A stretch of DNA of 64,000 bases from Labrenzia sp. THAF82 (GCF_009363435.1 NZ_CP045354.1:5112501-5176500), one strand, 5' to 3'; shown: positions 24,687-33,930, counted from the first letter of the stretch. Notes: generated from the letters alone by a model not told the origin. Made by a program: numbers and translations.

Positions 24687-26018
24687 CTATTTCTTCAGGC
24701 CATCCTGGAAGACGACCGCTTCACCACGGGACGGCGTTGTGAGCTCGTCTTCCCACATGACGCGCTGACCTCGCACAATGGTGCCAATGGGCCAACCGGT
24801 CACGTCCTTACCGTCATATGGCGTCCAACCACACTTGGAAGCTATCCACTCGTTCCGGATGGTTTTCTTGAGCTTCATGTCCACAACGGTGAAGTCGGCA
24901 TCATAGCCGATTGCGATCCGACCCTTGCGGGCAGTCTGGAACAGCCTGAGTGGGCCTGCGCTTGTCATATCGACAAATCGGGCGAGGCTCAGTCGACCGG
25001 CGTTTACATGATCGAGCATGATGGGGACCAGTGTCTGAACACCGGTCATACCCGACGGAGAGGCAGGATAGGGCTTCTGCTTTTCCTCCAGCAGATGTGG
25101 CGCATGATCTGAGCCGAGAATATCGAGAATGCCCTGCTGCAAACCCCACCAAAGACGTTCCGAATGACGCGGCGCGCGCACCGGCGGGTTCATCTGCACC
25201 AGCGATCCGAGACGGTGATAGGCCTCATCCGTCAATGTCAGATGATGCGGAGTAACTTCAATAGAGGCCACATCCTTGTGGGTGATCAGATAGTCCACTT
25301 CCTCCGCCGTCGAGAGGTGCAGAACATGGATCTTCGCGCCTGTTTCCCGGGCGATGGTGACAAGACGGTCGGTACATTTCAGAGCCGCGACTTCGTCCCG
25401 CCAGATCGGATGCGAACTCGGATCGCCCGCAACGCGCTCTCCCTCGCGCTCGCGCAGGCGAAATTCGTCTTCAGAGTGAAACGCCGCGCGACGTCTTGTT
25501 ACCGACAAAATATCCCTGACACCCTGATCGTCTTCGACCAAAAGATCTCCGGTCGAGGACCCCATGAAGACCTTGATACCTGCAGCTGCCGGAAGACGCT
25601 CCAACTCGGGAATGTCCTTCACGTTTTCCCGGGTGCCACCAACCCAGAACGCAAAGTCGCAATGCATTCGGTGGTGACCACGGCTGACCTTGTCGGCAAG
25701 CGCTGCTTCACTTGTAGTCAAAGGGTTGGTGTTGGGCATTTCGAAGACAGTCGTCACTCCGCCCATTGCGGCAGCGCGCGATCCGGTTTCGAGGTCTTCC
25801 TTGTGCTCAAGTCCGGGCTCGCGGAAATGAACCTGTGTGTCCATCACTCCCGGCAGGACATGCAGTCCTGTGCAGTCGATCACCTCTCCAGCCTGAGCTC
25901 TATCGAATGAACCGATGCCGGCGATGCGACCATTTCTTATCCCGACATCCCGAACCCCCTCGCCGTCCTGGTTGACTACGGTTCCGCCTTGCAGGATCAG
26001 GTCATAGGTCGCGCTCAT
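24687..26018 (-). CDS. pyrC: Dihydroorotase (class I type)
   Basis: A 443-residue amidohydrolase-superfamily protein, expected to catalyse carbamoyl-aspartate to dihydroorotate in pyrimidine synthesis. The metal-binding lysine is in AGIKVFMGSSTG, downstream histidines are in ILGSDHAPH and IHVLHLSTAEE, and TPHHLTL is typical. The first metal motif, usually DxHxHxRxPG, reads DTQVHFREPG, so the first His is Gln. Alphaproteobacterial homologues that I recall share this Gln, so activity is not excluded, but a non-catalytic or allantoinase-like role is possible. No pyrB is adjacent. It is divergent from ygfZ at 26190. Confidence 0.82.
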   Translation of the reverse strand: MSATYDLILQGGTVVNQDGEGVRDVGIRNGRIAGIGSFDRAQAGEVIDCTGLHVLPGVMDTQVHFREPGLEHKEDLETGSRAAAMGGVTTVFEMPNTNPLTTSEAALADKVSRGHHRMHCDFAFWVGGTRENVKDIPELERLPAAAGIKVFMGSSTGDLLVEDDQGVRDILSVTRRRAAFHSEDEFRLREREGERVAGDPSSHPIWRDEVAALKCTDRLVTIARETGAKIHVLHLSTAEEVDYLITHKDVASIEVTPHHLTLTDEAYHRLGSLVQMNPPVRAPRHSERLWWGLQQGILDILGSDHAPHLLEEKQKPYPASPSGMTGVQTLVPIMLDHVNAGRLSLARFVDMTSAGPLRLFQTARKGRIAIGYDADFTVVDMKLKKTIRNEWIASKCGWTPYDGKDVTGWPIGTIVRGQRVMWEDELTTPSRGEAVVFQDGLKK

Positions 26019-26189
26019 TGGGCTCCTCCGGTATCACGTTCAGGGCAATCTGACTGGTCTCATGGGGCTTATACGCGGCCCCCATAAAAAGAGCCAGACG
26101 CCACACCCGGTTTCCACTCTTGCCCGCACCAAGGAGAGCGCCTATTTGGGGCAAAGACGAAATTTCTTGTCCGACAAAAGGAAGATGCC

Positions 26190-27080
26190 GTGCCGTCTGC
26201 AATTTATGCTCATCTGACCGATCGTTCGCTGATCAAGGTCGCCGGTGATGAAGCCACACATTTTCTGCAGAATCTGGTGACGTCGGATATCGACAATCTG
26301 GGCCAGCTCGGCGCTGCGTCCGCAGCTCTGCTGACGCCTCAAGGCAAGATCCTCTTCGATTTTTTGATCTACAAGGTCGACGACGTTTACTATGTGGATG
26401 CGCCGAGTGCCGTGGCCACCGACCTGCTCAAACGCCTGACCTTTTACCGCTTGCGGGCGAAAGTCGACCTTGAGGCGGTTGATGCCGAAATTGGTGTCTT
26501 CGCTGTTTGGGGAAATGGAAAAGCTGCAGATAAGGGTCTTTTTTCAGTCAATGATCCCCGTCTGGAGGCACTCGGCCAACGGGTTGTCGGTCAGATCGAC
26601 CAACTTTCGCAATCCCTTGATGGTGTCGCCGCGGACCTTTCTGCATATGATGCACATCGGATCGCACATGGCGTGCCGGAGGGACTGAAAGACTACGACT
26701 ATTCTGACATCTTTCCGCATGATGCTGACCTCGACCAGCTGAACGGCGTCTCCTTTACCAAGGGCTGCTATGTCGGCCAGGAGGTTGTTTCGCGGGTCCA
26801 GCATCGTGGCACGGCTCGCAAGCGGTTCGTCAAGGTTGAAAGCAGCTCTGCTCTCTTTGACAAGGGAACTGACCTTACCGCCGCAGGCAAAAATGTTGGG
26901 ACACTGGGGTCAACTGCCGTCGGTCAGAAAGGGTCTGTCGGGCTGGCACTCATCCGCCTTGACAAGGTTGCGCAGGCCAAGGACAACGGCAACCCACTTC
27001 TATGCGGCGATGTGGAAGTCGACGTGATTCTGCCTGAATGGGCAAAATTCACTTGGCCTGAAACGAGCGCCGCGGACTGA
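26190..27080 (+). CDS. ygfZ: YgfZ/GcvT-like iron-sulfur cluster assembly factor
   Basis: A 296-residue folate-binding-type protein of the YgfZ/IBA57 family, which helps build or repair certain 4Fe-4S enzymes. The signature KGCYVGQE (191-198, invariant Cys193) is followed by VVSRVQHRGTARKR. The start is a GTG with AAGGAAG about seven bases upstream and no better ATG. The N-terminus (LTDRSLIKVAGDEATHFLQNLVTSD) matches the family start. It is followed by an HD-domain gene 24 bases downstream on the same strand. Confidence 0.9.
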   Translation: MPSAIYAHLTDRSLIKVAGDEATHFLQNLVTSDIDNLGQLGAASAALLTPQGKILFDFLIYKVDDVYYVDAPSAVATDLLKRLTFYRLRAKVDLEAVDAEIGVFAVWGNGKAADKGLFSVNDPRLEALGQRVVGQIDQLSQSLDGVAADLSAYDAHRIAHGVPEGLKDYDYSDIFPHDADLDQLNGVSFTKGCYVGQEVVSRVQHRGTARKRFVKVESSSALFDKGTDLTAAGKNVGTLGSTAVGQKGSVGLALIRLDKVAQAKDNGNPLLCGDVEVDVILPEWAKFTWPETSAAD

Positions 27081-27104
27081 AACCGCTCTTTGTCCAGAGG
27101 ACCG

Positions 27105-27767
27105 ATGCCCGCTGCCCGCTCCGACCAGCCCCCTCGTGCCTGGCAACGCATGTTGTCGGGACGACGCCTGAATCTTCTTGACCCTTCTCCGCTCGACGTC
27201 GAGATTTCAGATATTGCGCACGGCCTTGCCCGGGTCGCTCGCTGGAATGGCCAAACCTTCGGCAATCACGCATTTTCAGTGGCCGAACACTCGCTGATCG
27301 TTGAAGACATAGCGCTGCAACTCAGGCCCGATCTGACGGCAAACTGGCGGCTTGCCGTATTGCTGCACGACGCGCCGGAATACGTGATCGGAGACATGAT
27401 TTCACCGTTCAAAGCGGTTATCGGCGAAGCCTACAAGGCCGTGGAAACCCGGCTGCAAGGCGCAATTCACTTGCGTTTCGGATTGCCTGCGGACATCCCC
27501 GCAACAGTCAAAAAACTCGCCAAACGAGCGGACATCATCAGCGCTTACTTCGAGGCCGTCGAACTCGCCGGTTTCGATGAGCAGGAAGCAGCCAAGATCT
27601 TTGGGCGGCCCCGTGGCTTTCCACTCAACAAGGATGGCAATTTGCACTACGGACTTGAGCCGATGCCGGTGGCCAAGGCCCAGGAAAAATTCATGGAACG
27701 CTTCAACGAGATCGAAGCCCTGCGCGAAGCTGGGAACAAACGAAGCGAACACAAAGCAAACGGGTGA
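27105..27767 (+). CDS. HD domain phosphohydrolase (YfbR-like)
   Basis: A 220-residue HD-superfamily protein. The metal-binding motif is visible as AEHSLIV, AVLLHDAPEYVIGD and a later Asp in KRADI, in the order found in 5'-deoxyribonucleotidases such as YfbR. I chose the ATG at 27105; the TTG at 27090 adds five residues. The product is likely a nucleoside-monophosphate phosphatase, but substrate is inferred only from fold. It follows ygfZ by 24 bases and precedes a tyrosine phosphatase by 52, so the genes up to nadQ may form one transcript. Confidence 0.78.
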   Translation: MPAARSDQPPRAWQRMLSGRRLNLLDPSPLDVEISDIAHGLARVARWNGQTFGNHAFSVAEHSLIVEDIALQLRPDLTANWRLAVLLHDAPEYVIGDMISPFKAVIGEAYKAVETRLQGAIHLRFGLPADIPATVKKLAKRADIISAYFEAVELAGFDEQEAAKIFGRPRGFPLNKDGNLHYGLEPMPVAKAQEKFMERFNEIEALREAGNKRSEHKANG

Positions 27768-27819
27768 CCTTGAGCGCGAATGACCCTAGTTTGTTGGCAG
27801 ACACTAAAAAGGTACTGCC

Positions 27820-28335
27820 ATGCTTCACGTGTGCTCCTTATCCAAGCTGACGGATACGGTGAATAAGACCGGCGCAAAATCACTGGTCACGCTAATCAAT
27901 GCGGAGATGGAAGTACCGACGCCGGCCGGCATTGATCCCGGCAAGCACCTCTTCCTGGCCTTCAATGACATTGTTGACCCTGTCCAAGGTTTGATCCCGG
28001 CAAGCGAACGGCATGTTGAAGATCTGCTTGCCTTTGTTAACTCCTGGGACAGGCAGGCGCCGCTGGTTATTCATTGCTGGGCCGGGATCAGCAGATCTAC
28101 GGCAGGAGCCTATGTTGCGGCCTGCACGCTCAACCCGACGGCAAACGAATATACGCTCGCAGCCCTGCTGCGGGAGCGCTCACCGTCGGCGACGCCAAAT
28201 GCACGCATCGTTGCCATGGCTGACAAGTTGTTGGGCCGCGAGGGACGCATGATCGATGCCATTCGCGGGATTGGACGAGGTGCCAACGCCTTTGAAGGAG
28301 CGCCGTTTCTCATGCCTATCGACATTCAGGAGTAG
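27820..28335 (+). CDS. Tyrosine/dual-specificity-type protein phosphatase
   Basis: A 171-residue cysteine phosphatase with the P-loop HCWAGISRST (catalytic Cys86, Arg92), the CX5R signature. A probable general acid lies in the FNDIVDP loop. The ATG at 27820 has AAAAGG seven bases upstream. Its stop is two bases before the nadQ start, so they are almost certainly cotranscribed. Small proteins of this kind next to NAD-regulator genes are usually annotated only as tyrosine phosphatase family; whether the substrate is a protein or a small phosphoester is unknown. Confidence 0.82.
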   Translation: MLHVCSLSKLTDTVNKTGAKSLVTLINAEMEVPTPAGIDPGKHLFLAFNDIVDPVQGLIPASERHVEDLLAFVNSWDRQAPLVIHCWAGISRSTAGAYVAACTLNPTANEYTLAALLRERSPSATPNARIVAMADKLLGREGRMIDAIRGIGRGANAFEGAPFLMPIDIQE

Positions 28336-28337
28336 CC

Positions 28338-29324
28338 ATGCCGCATCGGCAAGCCAGCATCGAAATCGGATTGAATGCCGTCATCGTGTCGGTTTCCAAC
28401 GGCATGCCCCAGATTGTCCACGTCAACGACACGGTGGACTCGCCCCTCAACGGACTTCCCTTCGGGCCGTTCGACCCGATCCGACACCGTACCTTTGACA
28501 TCGGTCTGAGGGCCTGGGTGGAAGAGCAGACCGCCTTGCGGCTCGGCTATGTCGAACAACTCTACACATTTGGAGATCGGGGCCGTCACCGCGTTGCCGG
28601 CGACGAAGGACCCCATGTTGTTTCCGTTGGCTACCTCGCCTTGACAAGGCAGACGCCAAATTCCGAGGAAACACTGGCCAAACACAACTCCGCCTGGCAT
28701 TCCTGGTATGACTATTTTCCCTGGGAGGACTGGCGAACCGGACGTCCCTCACTTCTCGACAACGAAATACTGCCGACGCTCGACGCCTGGGCCCAGGAAC
28801 CACCGGCGCCCGGAGAACCCCCAAGGCCACTTGCCCGCAGCGAACGTATTCACCTTGCCTTCGGCACCGGCACGACAAGCTGGGACGAGGAACGCGCGCT
28901 CGAGCGCTATGAGCTGCTTTATGAAGCCGGATTGGTGCAGGAAGCCCGAACGGACGGCCGCGCCGCGGCGCAAGCCCGCGGCGATCTTCCTTTCCTTGGC
29001 GTGCCCATGAGGTTCGACCATCGACGCGTTCTGGCAACAGCGATCTCCCGTCTGCGCGGGAAGTTGAAATATCGGCCGGTTATTTTCGAACTCATGCCGG
29101 AAACTTTCACGCTGACAGACCTGCAAACATCCGTCGAAGCAATTTCCGGGCGTCACCTGCACAAACAGAATTTCAGGCGTCTTGTTGAAAACGCTGATCT
29201 GGTGGAACCGACCGGAGCAACCTCGACGGCGACCGGTGGAAGGCCGGCCGCCCTGTTCCGTTTTCGTCATCAACTAATGAGCGAGCGCCCTGCACCTGGA
29301 TTGCGCGTTGGCGGAGGACGATAA
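28338..29324 (+). CDS. nadQ: NAD biosynthesis regulator NadQ (Nudix-like, COG4111 type)
   Basis: A 328-residue protein with a degenerate Nudix-like N-terminal domain (IEIGLNAVIVSVSNG to about 200; no intact Nudix box visible) and a C-terminal winged-helix-like region (TLTDLQTSVEAISGRHLHKQNFRRLVENADLVEPTG) like that of NrtR regulators. I recognise it as the alphaproteobacterial NAD regulator NadQ, predicted by comparative genomics to repress nadABC. That operon lies 2.1 kb downstream on the other strand, with an operator-like palindrome in its promoter. It starts two bases after the phosphatase stop. The name rests on family memory and context, not on a search. Confidence 0.72.
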   Translation: MPHRQASIEIGLNAVIVSVSNGMPQIVHVNDTVDSPLNGLPFGPFDPIRHRTFDIGLRAWVEEQTALRLGYVEQLYTFGDRGRHRVAGDEGPHVVSVGYLALTRQTPNSEETLAKHNSAWHSWYDYFPWEDWRTGRPSLLDNEILPTLDAWAQEPPAPGEPPRPLARSERIHLAFGTGTTSWDEERALERYELLYEAGLVQEARTDGRAAAQARGDLPFLGVPMRFDHRRVLATAISRLRGKLKYRPVIFELMPETFTLTDLQTSVEAISGRHLHKQNFRRLVENADLVEPTGATSTATGGRPAALFRFRHQLMSERPAPGLRVGGGR

Positions 29325-29550
29325 CCGCCAGTTGGTCGAATCGGCTTTTAATTTGTGCCTAAGACTTTGACGTCTTGGGTCAATTTCCGACATTCAGCAC
29401 CAAAAACTACTTGGCAATATTAACCATAACTTCGCGCATTTGAGTTCGAACGCCGAGAAATTCCGCGAATTCTTCGCTTATTAACGCTCTTTCAAGGTTA
29501 AGCAGACATCTTCAATTGCAGTATTGCCGTTTACACGGCGTTAGCACCGA

Positions 29551-29571
29551 TCGTCCGGTTAACCGGGACGA
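29551..29571. promoter_or_regulatory. Near-perfect palindrome upstream of the cell-wall hydrolase gene
   Basis: The outer arms TCGTCC and GGACGA flank the self-complementary core GGTTAACC with one unpaired G. It ends 27 bases before the start codon at 29599, so it is either an operator over the promoter or a hairpin in the leader. The whole 29325-29598 gap is AT-richer than its flanks and also has an AAGAC/GTCTT repeat near 29365. Confidence 0.5.
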
Positions 29572-29598
29572 TGTGTAACGAGTTGGAGTTGGCTGCGT

Positions 29599-30846
29599 AT
29601 GTCTGGCCCAAAGTCCCGCAACAGAAAGCGGTTTTCTGCAAAAGTGACTCAGGAATACGGCCCGGTCCGTGCGCGCATGCGGCGGATTAAATATGTTCTT
29701 GTTGCCAGTCCGTTGTTGTTCATCGGGCTGGGCGGGTCGGTCGCCGAGCAGGATATCTTCGCACTCATCAACGCTCGCAATGAAGCCTCACCACGCTGGA
29801 TGATGGCTTTGGAGCCCGGCAACTTTACCTCCAAGGTCTCACCGCAATTGTCGCTGGCAACGGCAACTCCTCCGAGCCACACAAGTGCGCCGGTTCTGAC
29901 GCTGACATCGGCAGACGAGGAATTCGAAGCCAAACCGGTGATGGGTCTTGATGAGGTTGCCAGAAGCGTTCAACCGACCGAGATTCCAGACCGGATTGAA
30001 ACCAATGCATCCTCCAAGGGGGACCGGCTGATCACCATGGCTCCCGATCGGCAGATGGTCGATCAGGCTGCCGGGAACGTCTTTGCGATGTCGAGCCTGA
30101 TCTCGACCGAGAAAAAACACAAAGACCTGCCGCGTGTCGCTTTCGTCAAACCGGCACCGCTCGACAGCAAGGAATCCACCCGGCTGGCCAAAGCCAGCGA
30201 AGATGGACTCCTGGAAGACGGGCCGCTCGATTTACAACGGGTCATGATGGCACGCAATGCGGCTGCAGCCAGCTTTTCTCTCGTTTCCGCGTATGCCCCA
30301 GACAGTGTCAAAGAGACCAAAGAGCCCTTCGACGCCTTGTTTGGTGCAGCGAAATACGAGCAGGAACTGCCCCCGCCAGAAGATCCTGAGAACCCGCATT
30401 GGTGGGCGCAAAAGCCGCTGCCGCTTTCCGTCGGTCAACGCAAGGAGCAGCGCTGCCTGGCTGAGGCGATCTATTTCGAAGCCCGCGGCGAGTCCGAAGA
30501 GGGACAGGTGGCAGTTGCTCAGGTCGTTCTGAACCGGGTCAAAAACCCGGCCTATCCGAATTCCATCTGTGGCGTGGTCTACCAGAACAAGCACAAGCGC
30601 AATCGTTGCCAGTTCTCCTTCGCTTGTGACGGGATCAAGGATCGCATCTCAAGTCCGGCTGCCTGGAAGACGGCGCAACGTCTGACCAAGGACGTTTTGA
30701 ACGGCAAACAGTACCTGAAGATGGTCGATGCCTCGACGCACTATCACGCAACGTATGTGAGCCCACGTTGGGCACGGTCCATGGCCAAACGCGGCCAGGT
30801 CGGACTTCATATCTTCTACAAGACCTACGCGGGCGGCTGGAACTGA
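29599..30846 (+). CDS. Cell wall hydrolase (SleB/Hydrolase_2 family), membrane-anchored
   Basis: A 415-residue protein with a basic cytoplasmic N-terminus and one membrane segment (YVLVASPLLFIGLGGSVA, about 32-50), a long low-complexity periplasmic stretch (50-285), and a C-terminal Hydrolase_2 domain. That domain carries the motif CLAEAIYFEARGE (catalytic Glu expected here), VAQVVLNRVKNPAYP and the C-terminal THYHATYVSPRWA. SleB-type enzymes cleave glycan strands as lytic transglycosylases or amidases. It is monocistronic to the eye; a palindrome lies in its leader. It converges on the UPF0114 gene with 18 bases between stops. Confidence 0.85.
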   Translation: MSGPKSRNRKRFSAKVTQEYGPVRARMRRIKYVLVASPLLFIGLGGSVAEQDIFALINARNEASPRWMMALEPGNFTSKVSPQLSLATATPPSHTSAPVLTLTSADEEFEAKPVMGLDEVARSVQPTEIPDRIETNASSKGDRLITMAPDRQMVDQAAGNVFAMSSLISTEKKHKDLPRVAFVKPAPLDSKESTRLAKASEDGLLEDGPLDLQRVMMARNAAAASFSLVSAYAPDSVKETKEPFDALFGAAKYEQELPPPEDPENPHWWAQKPLPLSVGQRKEQRCLAEAIYFEARGESEEGQVAVAQVVLNRVKNPAYPNSICGVVYQNKHKRNRCQFSFACDGIKDRISSPAAWKTAQRLTKDVLNGKQYLKMVDASTHYHATYVSPRWARSMAKRGQVGLHIFYKTYAGGWN

Positions 30847-30864
30847 TCCGGACGTTCAGCTTCG

Positions 30865-31371
30865 TCAGTCGTTTGACCGGAAGACATTTGTGACCACATA
30901 GGTGGCAAGCAGAACAAGGTGAAAGCCGAGCAGTGCTGCCACTTGCAGCATGCTGATCTGCGAGAACTCCAGCAATTCGCTCAAAACGTGGATCGACGAG
31001 ATAATAATGATCGTCGAGACGATCCGGTGTTTCATCCGTCGGTAGGCCCGTTCTCCCTGCTGAATGTAGTCGTCGCCGTGTACCGACTTCTTGAGCCGGT
31101 ATGTGTTGTAGGTGTTGGTCGCGACCATGATCAGCAGATTGGCAATGAAAACCATGTCGAGAAGATTGAGGATCAGCAGGATCGTCTTCTTGCGGTCCAA
31201 AAACTCGTATGTTTCGACCGCGTGGTAGATGTCCACGAAGAACGTGATCAGAAACAGCACCATACCGACCGCAAGACCCAAAAGCATGGGAATCTGCGCA
31301 TAGCGTGTCAGTCGGATGACGAGGTCTTTTTCTACTGTGCTGTTGTTGTGATTGTGCTCTTCGCTCATCAT
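30865..31371 (-). CDS. UPF0114 (YqhA) family membrane protein
   Basis: A 168-residue protein with four hydrophobic segments: MLLGLAVGMVLFLITFFV, ILLILNLLDMVFIANLLIMV, STIIIISSIHVLS and LLGFHLVLLATYVV. The pattern LLDMVFIANLLIMV followed by IISSIHVL matches the YqhA/UPF0114 family. Function is not established. The N-terminus is His/Asn/Glu-rich (MSEEHNHNNST). ATG-ATG starts at 31371 and 31368 are both possible. Confidence 0.8.
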   Translation of the reverse strand: MMSEEHNHNNSTVEKDLVIRLTRYAQIPMLLGLAVGMVLFLITFFVDIYHAVETYEFLDRKKTILLILNLLDMVFIANLLIMVATNTYNTYRLKKSVHGDDYIQQGERAYRRMKHRIVSTIIIISSIHVLSELLEFSQISMLQVAALLGFHLVLLATYVVTNVFRSND

Positions 31372-31452
31372 GCGCCCTGACGCAACGGATCTGACTTATT
31401 GCAACGCACGCTAGAGTGCTTTTTAAAGCCGATCAACCAATGCCTGTCGGCA

Positions 31453-32316
31453 TCAGGACAGCTCAATGTCCAGCCCGAGGTCCAGAACCGGCGCTGAATG
31501 TGTGATCCAGCCTGAAGAAATAAGGTCGACGCCGCTTTCTGCGACCGCCCTGACGGTGTCGAGTTCTATGCCGCCAGACGCTTCCAAAAGCACCTTGCCG
31601 TTTGCGATTCCGACTGCTTTCTCAAGCGTTTCGGGCGGCATGTTGTCGAGCATGACCACATCCGGTGCTGCAGCGAGGGCCTCTTCAAGCTGTGCCAGTG
31701 TGTCGACTTCCACCTCGATTTTGACAAGGTGTCCGGCAAAGGCCTTGGCTGCTTCGATCGCGTTTGTCACTCCACCGGCAACCGCAATATGATTGTCCTT
31801 GATCAACACGGCATCATCCAGCCCAAAACGGTGGTTGGCTCCGCCACCACACTTGACCGCATATTTTTCAAAAGCGCGAAGACCCGGGGTGGTTTTTCGC
31901 GTGCAGACAATATCGGCTTTGGTGTGAGCGATCTGATCGGCAAACAAGGATGTAGCCGTGGCAATGCCCGACAGATGCCCGAGAAAGTTCAAGGCAACCC
32001 TTTCAGCAGCAAGCAACGCCCGCGCCGGCCCTTCAATATGCGCAACGATGTCTCCCGGTGCCAGCCGATCCCCGTCGTTGCGAGCCAGATCGAACTGCAA
32101 CCTTGTATCGGTTTGCCGAAACGCGCTTTCAGCACATCCAGCACCCGCAAGCACACCAGGCTTTCGTGCTGCGATCACCGCGCGGGCCGTCGCAGTAGAA
32201 GGAAGTGTTGCCTGACTTGTGACATCACCCGCCCTGCCCCAATCTTCAAGAAGTGCGGATTTGACCGCCTCATCGATCATGAGACGCGGGAGTTCAGGCA
32301 GTGTGTTGGGAGACAT
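31453..32316 (-). CDS. nadC: Nicotinate-nucleotide pyrophosphorylase (carboxylating), quinolinate phosphoribosyltransferase
   Basis: A 287-residue enzyme converting quinolinate and PRPP to nicotinate mononucleotide, CO2 and pyrophosphate, third step of de novo NAD synthesis. The active-site sequence TRKTTPGLRAFEKYAV with KCGGGANHRFGL is intact, and the C-terminal barrel strands VVMLDNMPPE, EASGGIE and SSGWITHSAPVLDLGLD are typical. The gene begins 12 bases after the nadB stop with GGAG before its ATG, so it is part of the nadABC operon. Confidence 0.96.
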   Translation of the reverse strand: MSPNTLPELPRLMIDEAVKSALLEDWGRAGDVTSQATLPSTATARAVIAARKPGVLAGAGCAESAFRQTDTRLQFDLARNDGDRLAPGDIVAHIEGPARALLAAERVALNFLGHLSGIATATSLFADQIAHTKADIVCTRKTTPGLRAFEKYAVKCGGGANHRFGLDDAVLIKDNHIAVAGGVTNAIEAAKAFAGHLVKIEVEVDTLAQLEEALAAAPDVVMLDNMPPETLEKAVGIANGKVLLEASGGIELDTVRAVAESGVDLISSGWITHSAPVLDLGLDIELS

Positions 32317-32328
32317 GCGCTCCTCCGG

Positions 32329-33930
32329 TCAAGCAGTTTCCAGAGCTTCGGCGGTCAGGGTCTCGACCTCGCTCAAGGTTGTATAGGAACGCTTTGCAAG
32401 ATCGGGATTTTCCTGAGGGAAATCCTTGCGGAAATGGCCTCCCCGGCTCTCTTCCCGTTTCAGCGCCGCGGCCGCAATTATCTTGCCGGCGACCATCATG
32501 TTCCTGATCGATTGACGCACACAAATCTTTTCGGCGCGCACAATATCGCTCAAGGCTCCCTTCAGGCCGCCGGCGTCTCGAAGCACTCCGACATTCTTGG
32601 ACAAGGTGGTTCGCAAAACAGTGATGGCGTCACGTTCCTCAACGTTGCGCTGACTGGGAAGACCTGGTGCATCGTCCATTTCGTTCCAATAGGCGCTTCG
32701 AGGCGTCGGCATCAAACCCTGAATGTCTTCTGCGATCCTTGCAGCAAAAACGACGGCCTCGAGTAGAGAATTGGACGCAAGGCGATTTGCACCGTGAGCT
32801 CCTGTTGAAGCCACCTCACCGGCCGCCCAAAGACCGTCCAGAGATGTCCGGCCATTTGCGTCTGTCAGGACACCACCCATGTGATAGTGCTCCGCTGGCG
32901 CAACGGGCAGCAAGTCTTTTGACGGATCAATGCCGGCGGCCGTAGCTGCCTTGAAAACCGTTGGAAACTCTTCCTGAAACTTTGCACCAATCGCTTCACG
33001 GCAGTCGAGAAATGCCCCGCGTCCGGCCGAAACCTCTTCATGGATCGCCCGGGCAACAATGTCACGAGGGGCGAGCTCCAGGTCTGGATGGACCTTTTCC
33101 ATAAACCGCTCGCCAGCCTTGTTCACAAGTATAGCGCCTTCACCTCGAAGGGCCTCTGTGGCAAGCGGGGCCGGATCTTTACCGACATCCAGCGCTGTGG
33201 GGTGGAACTGGACAAATTCGGCATCTGCGATCACGGCGCCAGCTCTTGCCGCCATCGCAAGTCCGTGCCCATTGGTCTCGTAAGGGTTTGTGGTCAGACC
33301 GAACAGGTGACCGACACCACCGGAAGCAAGCACCACCGCCTTGGCCGGAAAGGCCAAACGTTCAATGCCACCGCGCCGCCGCGCCAGAACACCGGTCACA
33401 TAGCGGCCTTTGCCCAGCAAACTCTCGCCGATATAGCCCTCAAGAATACGGATAGACGGCGTCTTGCGAACGGCTGATATGAGCGCATCCATAATCGCCC
33501 GGCCGGCCATGTCCCCTCGCACTCGAACCACCCTGCTGTGAGAATGGGCCGCTTCGCGCGAAAACTTCAGACGTCCTTCCAGGTCCTTATCGAATGGCAC
33601 GCCGTAGGACAGCAGATCGTGAACCCGGTCACTGCCTTCACGGGTCATTTGCTCGACGATTTTCTCCTCGCAGATACCACAACCGGCTACCAACGTATCG
33701 TCGCGATGCTCTTCAACAGAATCGGGTTCAGAGATTGCCGCGGCAATACCACCCTGTGCCCAGGCGGACGATGCACCTTGCCCGATGGGTGCATTGGTGA
33801 TCACGGTCACCGGGCGCGGGCTGAGTTTCAGCGCACAAAACAAACCGGCAAGGCCGCCGCCGAGAATGACGACATCATCGACATCCTTGCCAATATAGGC
33901 AGGTGCAAAATCCTCAACCGAGACTTCCAT
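32329..33930 (-). CDS. nadB: L-aspartate oxidase
   Basis: A 533-residue FAD enzyme that oxidises aspartate to iminoaspartate for quinolinate synthesis. The dinucleotide-binding motif VVILGGGLAGLFCALKL is at about 20-36, GQGASSAWAQGGIAAA follows, and the active-site arginine region HYHMGGVLTDANGRT and the GEVASTGAHGANRLASNSLLEA signature are complete. The C-terminal helical domain has LSKNVGVLRD. nadA ends 113 bases upstream and nadC starts 12 bases downstream. Starts at ATG 33930 with AGGAAG upstream. Confidence 0.96.
   Translation of the reverse strand: MEVSVEDFAPAYIGKDVDDVVILGGGLAGLFCALKLSPRPVTVITNAPIGQGASSAWAQGGIAAAISEPDSVEEHRDDTLVAGCGICEEKIVEQMTREGSDRVHDLLSYGVPFDKDLEGRLKFSREAAHSHSRVVRVRGDMAGRAIMDALISAVRKTPSIRILEGYIGESLLGKGRYVTGVLARRRGGIERLAFPAKAVVLASGGVGHLFGLTTNPYETNGHGLAMAARAGAVIADAEFVQFHPTALDVGKDPAPLATEALRGEGAILVNKAGERFMEKVHPDLELAPRDIVARAIHEEVSAGRGAFLDCREAIGAKFQEEFPTVFKAATAAGIDPSKDLLPVAPAEHYHMGGVLTDANGRTSLDGLWAAGEVASTGAHGANRLASNSLLEAVVFAARIAEDIQGLMPTPRSAYWNEMDDAPGLPSQRNVEERDAITVLRTTLSKNVGVLRDAGGLKGALSDIVRAEKICVRQSIRNMMVAGKIIAAAALKREESRGGHFRKDFPQENPDLAKRSYTTLSEVETLTAEALETA

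Noticed and set aside
31729..32766. 345-codon plus-strand open frame across nadC and nadB
   Set aside because: Antisense to two certain genes, with a Cys/Arg/His-rich unlikely composition.
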